Made by a program: the position numbers and the translations under genes. From Streptococcus sanguinis SK1 = NCTC 7863 (GTDB lineage: Bacteria; Bacillota; Bacilli; Lactobacillales; Streptococcaceae), in NCBI RefSeq assembly GCF_000194945.1, contig NZ_GL878507.1, positions 697,963 to 761,962 of the forward strand: a DNA stretch of 64,000 nt. Direction: 5' to 3'. Under the pieces are notes generated by a model. That model was given only the letters and a program-made list of their open reading frames with translations, ran no database searches and was not told the origin of the DNA. Of this stretch, positions 60,750 through 64,000 are shown in pieces; position 1 is the stretch's first letter, and every line of letters begins with the position of its first letter.

Positions 60750-61606
60750 AGCTTTTCTCCAATCTTTTCACCCATTTGAATCTGGGTTTCTATTCCAAGG
60801 TCTGAGTAAGTCAGGATATCCTGATCCAAGCGAATCGTGCATGCTGGATAGAGGACAAGAATGGTTGAGCCGCCCAGACCAAAGCAGCCCTTCTCCTGTC
60901 CCCTGACCAAATGCTCCTGACTGTGATTGTATATTCTTCCGACCAAGAGAGCCCCTACTTCCATCTGCAGGACAGGTCCTAGGTCGGTATCTAAAAGACA
61001 GTATTCTCTTTTATTTTCCTTGTAAATCAAGCGCCGCTTCTGGGCTACCTGCCTGACCGTATGGAGGCGTCCCTTGATTTTTCGTCTTCGGGTAATTCTG
61101 CCGGATTCAGCCGCCAGATAGCGGTGCAGGTCTTCTACTCCCAAGCGATAGACCAGCGCTGTTCCGCCAGTGAACAGCTGAGCTAACTCTTCATCCAACA
61201 GTAAGTCAGCTAGCCTGTATGTCTGACCCTTTATCGTCAGCTGCAAGTCCTGACTAATGGTAAAAGCCTCCAGCTTGGCATCTGTCACAGCCAGTACTTG
61301 ACTGTCAGGACAGACCGGACGTAGAGCGGGCTTGATTTTCCTCTGGAAGAAAGCCGCGAAGCTAGGATAGGGGCTATCTTCATAGTCAGCCAGATTCAGC
61401 TGATAATTTTCAACAAAAGCTGCTATTTTCTTGCGAGAAAAAGGAGTGTAGTCTTTCAAAGTCAGAAGATAAGACAGGCTAGGTCGGGTCAAGAAAGGCA
61501 ACAAGATGCGGCCCCAAGCAGTACCATAAAGCTTGTCTAATAGACCCGCCTTGTATTCTGTCGGTTCAACTACTTGGCCAGTCCTTCTCTGATAGACCTT
61601 AACCAT
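60734..61606 (-). CDS. psd: phosphatidylserine decarboxylase
   Basis: Pyruvoyl enzyme converting phosphatidylserine to phosphatidylethanolamine. The protein of about 290 residues has the self-cleavage/pyruvoyl motif GLGGSTILVLY near the C-terminus, preceded by VGALLVGRIYNH-type sequence (EVGALLVGRI). The length fits the group II (Clostridium-like) proenzyme. ATG at 61606 is preferred over a TTG at 61627 because GGGGG lies 9 bp upstream. It overlaps pssA by 8 bp, the natural order for making PE. Phosphatidylserine decarboxylase is unusual in streptococci. Confidence 0.88.
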   Translation of the reverse strand: MVKVYQRRTGQVVEPTEYKAGLLDKLYGTAWGRILLPFLTRPSLSYLLTLKDYTPFSRKKIAAFVENYQLNLADYEDSPYPSFAAFFQRKIKPALRPVCPDSQVLAVTDAKLEAFTISQDLQLTIKGQTYRLADLLLDEELAQLFTGGTALVYRLGVEDLHRYLAAESGRITRRRKIKGRLHTVRQVAQKRRLIYKENKREYCLLDTDLGPVLQMEVGALLVGRIYNHSQEHLVRGQEKGCFGLGGSTILVLYPACTIRLDQDILTYSDLGIETQIQMGEKIGEKLCLND

Positions 61607-62231
61607 GCGGGAGAACCCCCAGACCAATCAAACTTGCAACAGCCAGAATCGCAAAGATCAGATAGGCCAGCTTATTGGGCTTGGGAATCCGGCAGTTGTA
61701 AACAAATAAGAAGGTCAGCAAAAGAGACAAGCCCAGCCACACCCAAGGAAAGAAACCAGGCGCCAGCCATTGACAGACCAGATAGGTCAGAGGAAAAAAG
61801 AGGGCGCTGTAGGTCACGGGCAAGCCGATAAAATAAGAGCCAGAGCCTTCATCATGCTTGGCCAAGCGATTAAAATGAGCTAAGCGCGTGACCGCAGCCA
61901 AGACATAGAGGACAGCCAAGATGATATTGGCCGCTCCCAAGGGCAGCTGAGTCATGAGGAGCACAGCCGGGAGAGCCGCAAAGCTAATCATGTCGCAGAG
62001 GGAATCAATCTCAATGCCGAAGCGCTTCTGACTTTCAGTCCGCTTCATCCGTCGAGCCACCACACCATCAAAGAGATCACAGATACCGCTAACGATAAAG
62101 GCCATCATGGCCAGCCGCCGCTGGGACTGAATGATGGCATAGACCGCCAACAGCGAAAAAGCAGCGCCCATATAGGTCAGGATAACAGATTTGTCGTATT
62201 CACCAATAAACAAAGGTTCATTCTTCTTCAT
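61599..62231 (-). CDS. pssA: CDP-diacylglycerol-serine O-phosphatidyltransferase (PssA-like)
   Basis: A 210-residue membrane enzyme with about six hydrophobic segments and the complete CDP-alcohol phosphatidyltransferase motif D-G-x2-A-R-x8-G-x3-D-x3-D (CDLFDGVVARRM near residue 42 through FGIEIDSLCD near 61). It condenses an alcohol, here most likely serine given the adjacent decarboxylase, with CDP-diacylglycerol. The start follows GAGGAG and overlaps the preceding phosphotransferase by 14 bp. The alcohol substrate is inferred from the psd neighbour. Confidence 0.87.
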   Translation of the reverse strand: MKKNEPLFIGEYDKSVILTYMGAAFSLLAVYAIIQSQRRLAMMAFIVSGICDLFDGVVARRMKRTESQKRFGIEIDSLCDMISFAALPAVLLMTQLPLGAANIILAVLYVLAAVTRLAHFNRLAKHDEGSGSYFIGLPVTYSALFFPLTYLVCQWLAPGFFPWVWLGLSLLLTFLFVYNCRIPKPNKLAYLIFAILAVASLIGLGVLPHG

Positions 62232-64000
62232 GAATTCTTATTTCTCCTCTTCTTCCATCTAAAGATACAAGCATGCCAGTTTCTAGCAGCTGAGTTGCAT
62301 TCTTAGCGCAGACCAGAGCTGGAATCCCGCATTCCCGAGCGACAATAGATGCATGGCAGAGAACCCCACCGTACTCTGTCACAAGACCGCCTAGAATACC
62401 GAAAACATAACTCCAACCCGTATCTGTATAGCGAGTGACAAGAATTTCTCCCGGTTCAATCGTCTCAATATCAGCCAAATCCAAGAGGACTCGAACCCGA
62501 CCGGTCACCTGACCACTGCTGGCTGGCATTCCCATCAGCAGAGCCTGACTATCATGTGCCACCTCTTCCAAGCTCATCTCTTTGTCGGTCAAATCACCCA
62601 CTGGTTCAAAATTCCGATAGGCCTGGCAATAATGCTGATTATCAGCAGCCTCTTCTTGAAGCTGGTCAGCAGTCTTTTGCCCTTCCATAAAGGAAGTCAG
62701 GTTTTCTTTCTTAATGAAAAAAATATCTTGTTCATTTTTCAGAAAACCTCGCTTTTCGTAGGCTCGGCCAAGTTTAAGGCTAATCTGGCGAACGAGGTGG
62801 TAATAGCGCGTGGAAATATCCTTGAACTCCTCCCGCCACCAGAGCAAGTTCCGCAGATCTTGACTGATTTTTTCTATCTTTTTCTGCTTGGCTCGAGATA
62901 GATGAGCCAAATCCAGCTCAGACTCTGAGACAGGACTGAGCGAAGCTTTGGCCGCTTGGTAATACGCTGAATCAGCAACCAATTGCTGAACCGCTGTCAG
63001 AACCTGATGAGCATCTTCTTCGTAACTCGCTACTCGTAAGTCCAGCTCCCGAGCCGAGTGATAGCCAAAGTCCTTTTGGAAATCCTGAATCTTGATGAAA
63101 TCTGATCGCTCAGGATATTGTGCAGTCAGTTCCTGCAACTCTTCCACCGATAGCTTCAACCAATCGTCTGTCAGTTTCTCGTCTGCCAAAACAAGATCCG
63201 CAGCTTCCAGCATTCGAGCCAAAGGCTTGGTATGCGAAACATTTCCTAACTTAGCTATTAGTTGGAAAAATTCATCAATCGTCAGCCATTTGAGCAGACT
63301 GGTCTTTTTCATAGACAACTGGACCGTATTGATGTAGGCCTGCCAGAAATAAGTTCCCTCACTGTCTAAATAAGCCTGATTTAGCACCAACTGCCAAAGA
63401 CTTTCGACCTGCTGGAGCGGGCTTTGGTCGTTCAGTTCTCGTATTTCCTGATTCAGGCGGGTAAATTGCTGGCGCAGCTCTTGAAGCTTGTCTGGTGCCT
63501 GATGCAGAAAAGTCTTAGTTACTTTTTGCGTTTTCAAAGCTACCCGCAGGAAATTCAAGAGCAAGGCTGGACTTAATTTGCTGGTAAAACCTTGACCTTG
63601 GTAGTCTTTATTAACTCCCAGCTCATCATCAAAGTCTCGCTCAATATAGCCCGGAATCTGCTCCATACCTTGCTTGACCACGCCTAAGTTCCAGAAGGGC
63701 CGTGCATAGTGCAGGCGCATCAGCGGTGGCATCACACCATCTGGCTCTAGGCCAATTGCCAGCAAAAAGCTGGAGAGTGCCTCTTGCCAAGAATGACGGT
63801 AAAGGCTCCACATCAGGTTTGGACAGGGCTGGGCCGCCACGCCTCCATCCCGAAAATTCGCTGTCGTCCAGCGGCCACTGTCTATTTTAGTTGGTACTGT
63901 TGTGATGGGCCGAGCCTGCAGCAGATAGACTTGCTCTTGGACAGCGCACCACTCAATATCCATCGGCCGACCAAAATACGCCACAATCTGCAAAACTTGC
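62218..64000 (-). CDS. second rifampin-phosphotransferase-like enzyme (partial, continues past the window)
   Basis: The visible 590 or so C-terminal residues begin at the end of a PPDK-type ATP-grasp domain (VYLLQARPITTVP). They continue through a helical middle region and end with a swivelling domain carrying YGGVLCHASIVARECGIPALV, with the phosphohistidine in CHASI. As in the enzyme at 57373-59850 there is no C-terminal PEP/pyruvate barrel. The two are paralogous in layout but strongly diverged in the middle, so they probably act on different acceptors. Its start lies beyond 64000. Its stop overlaps the pssA start by 14 bp. Confidence 0.8.
   Translation of the reverse strand, partial: QVLQIVAYFGRPMDIEWCAVQEQVYLLQARPITTVPTKIDSGRWTTANFRDGGVAAQPCPNLMWSLYRHSWQEALSSFLLAIGLEPDGVMPPLMRLHYARPFWNLGVVKQGMEQIPGYIERDFDDELGVNKDYQGQGFTSKLSPALLLNFLRVALKTQKVTKTFLHQAPDKLQELRQQFTRLNQEIRELNDQSPLQQVESLWQLVLNQAYLDSEGTYFWQAYINTVQLSMKKTSLLKWLTIDEFFQLIAKLGNVSHTKPLARMLEAADLVLADEKLTDDWLKLSVEELQELTAQYPERSDFIKIQDFQKDFGYHSARELDLRVASYEEDAHQVLTAVQQLVADSAYYQAAKASLSPVSESELDLAHLSRAKQKKIEKISQDLRNLLWWREEFKDISTRYYHLVRQISLKLGRAYEKRGFLKNEQDIFFIKKENLTSFMEGQKTADQLQEEAADNQHYCQAYRNFEPVGDLTDKEMSLEEVAHDSQALLMGMPASSGQVTGRVRVLLDLADIETIEPGEILVTRYTDTGWSYVFGILGGLVTEYGGVLCHASIVARECGIPALVCAKNATQLLETGMLVSLDGRRGEIRIHEEE

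Noticed and set aside
1..64000. Search by eye for tRNA/rRNA genes, insertion sequences, integrases, attachment sites or prophage genes
   Set aside because: None could be supported; the accessory character of 34-64 kb comes from surface and lipid-type genes without visible mobility functions.

Overview
The window looks like the chromosome of an oral Streptococcus of the sanguinis group. Its proteins are streptococcal in type throughout (potABCD-murB, bmpA-nupABC with pdp/deoC/cdd, hom-thrB, rplU-prp-rpmA), three LPXTG surface proteins and one M26 metalloprotease are present, and the linked fbp / PPDK-regulatory-protein / ccpN / ppdK set is a gluconeogenic module that I recall as characteristic of S. 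sanguinis. Species assignment is inference. I see no insertion sequence, prophage, CRISPR array, tRNA or rRNA. Most genes lie on the minus strand.

Layout. (1) 1-4.2 kb: rplU-prp-rpmA with an L21-type leader, then an isoprenylcysteine-methyltransferase-like membrane protein, thiI and its cysteine desulfurase partner. (2) 4.3-10.6 kb: class III fructose-1,6-bisphosphatase, the PPDK regulatory kinase/phosphorylase and CcpN, divergent from ppdK. CcpN-like boxes lie at the ppdK promoter. (3) 10.7-18.6 kb: a small anchored Ser/Thr/Ala-rich protein, potDCBA-murB, an untracked 34-codon gene with its own promoter and terminator, and thrB-hom. (4) 18.7-27.5 kb: a NodB-family deacetylase and the nucleoside salvage/uptake operon. 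(5) 27.6-34.3 kb: coaA, rpsT, a FlaR-like P-loop protein, a TetR/DegV pair, a HdiR-like regulator and an ABC exporter. (6) 34.5-56.1 kb, a surface and carbohydrate region: wall-anchored X-prolyl dipeptidyl peptidase, cytoplasmic alpha-amylase (both with cre-like sites), a repeat-bearing LPXTG protein preceded by a glycosyltransferase gene, an M42 aminopeptidase, a pilin-domain/SHIRT adhesin, and a 2778-residue M26 protease with G5 and 18-residue repeats. (7) 56.3-64.0 kb: six overlapping genes in one translationally coupled minus-strand operon that runs off the right edge.

The part most likely to be an undescribed system is region 7. Two large phosphotransferases have an ATP-grasp domain and a swivelling phosphohistidine domain but no PEP/pyruvate barrel, so they resemble rifampin phosphotransferase rather than PEP synthase. 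They bracket a CDP-alcohol phosphatidyltransferase (PssA-like), a phosphatidylserine decarboxylase and a UbiA-family prenyltransferase, and a GNAT-like protein follows. All five gene junctions overlap. This points to a dedicated membrane-lipid or polyprenyl-lipid pathway in a genus that normally lacks aminophospholipids. The chemistry is inference; the gene content and overlaps are read directly from the sequence.
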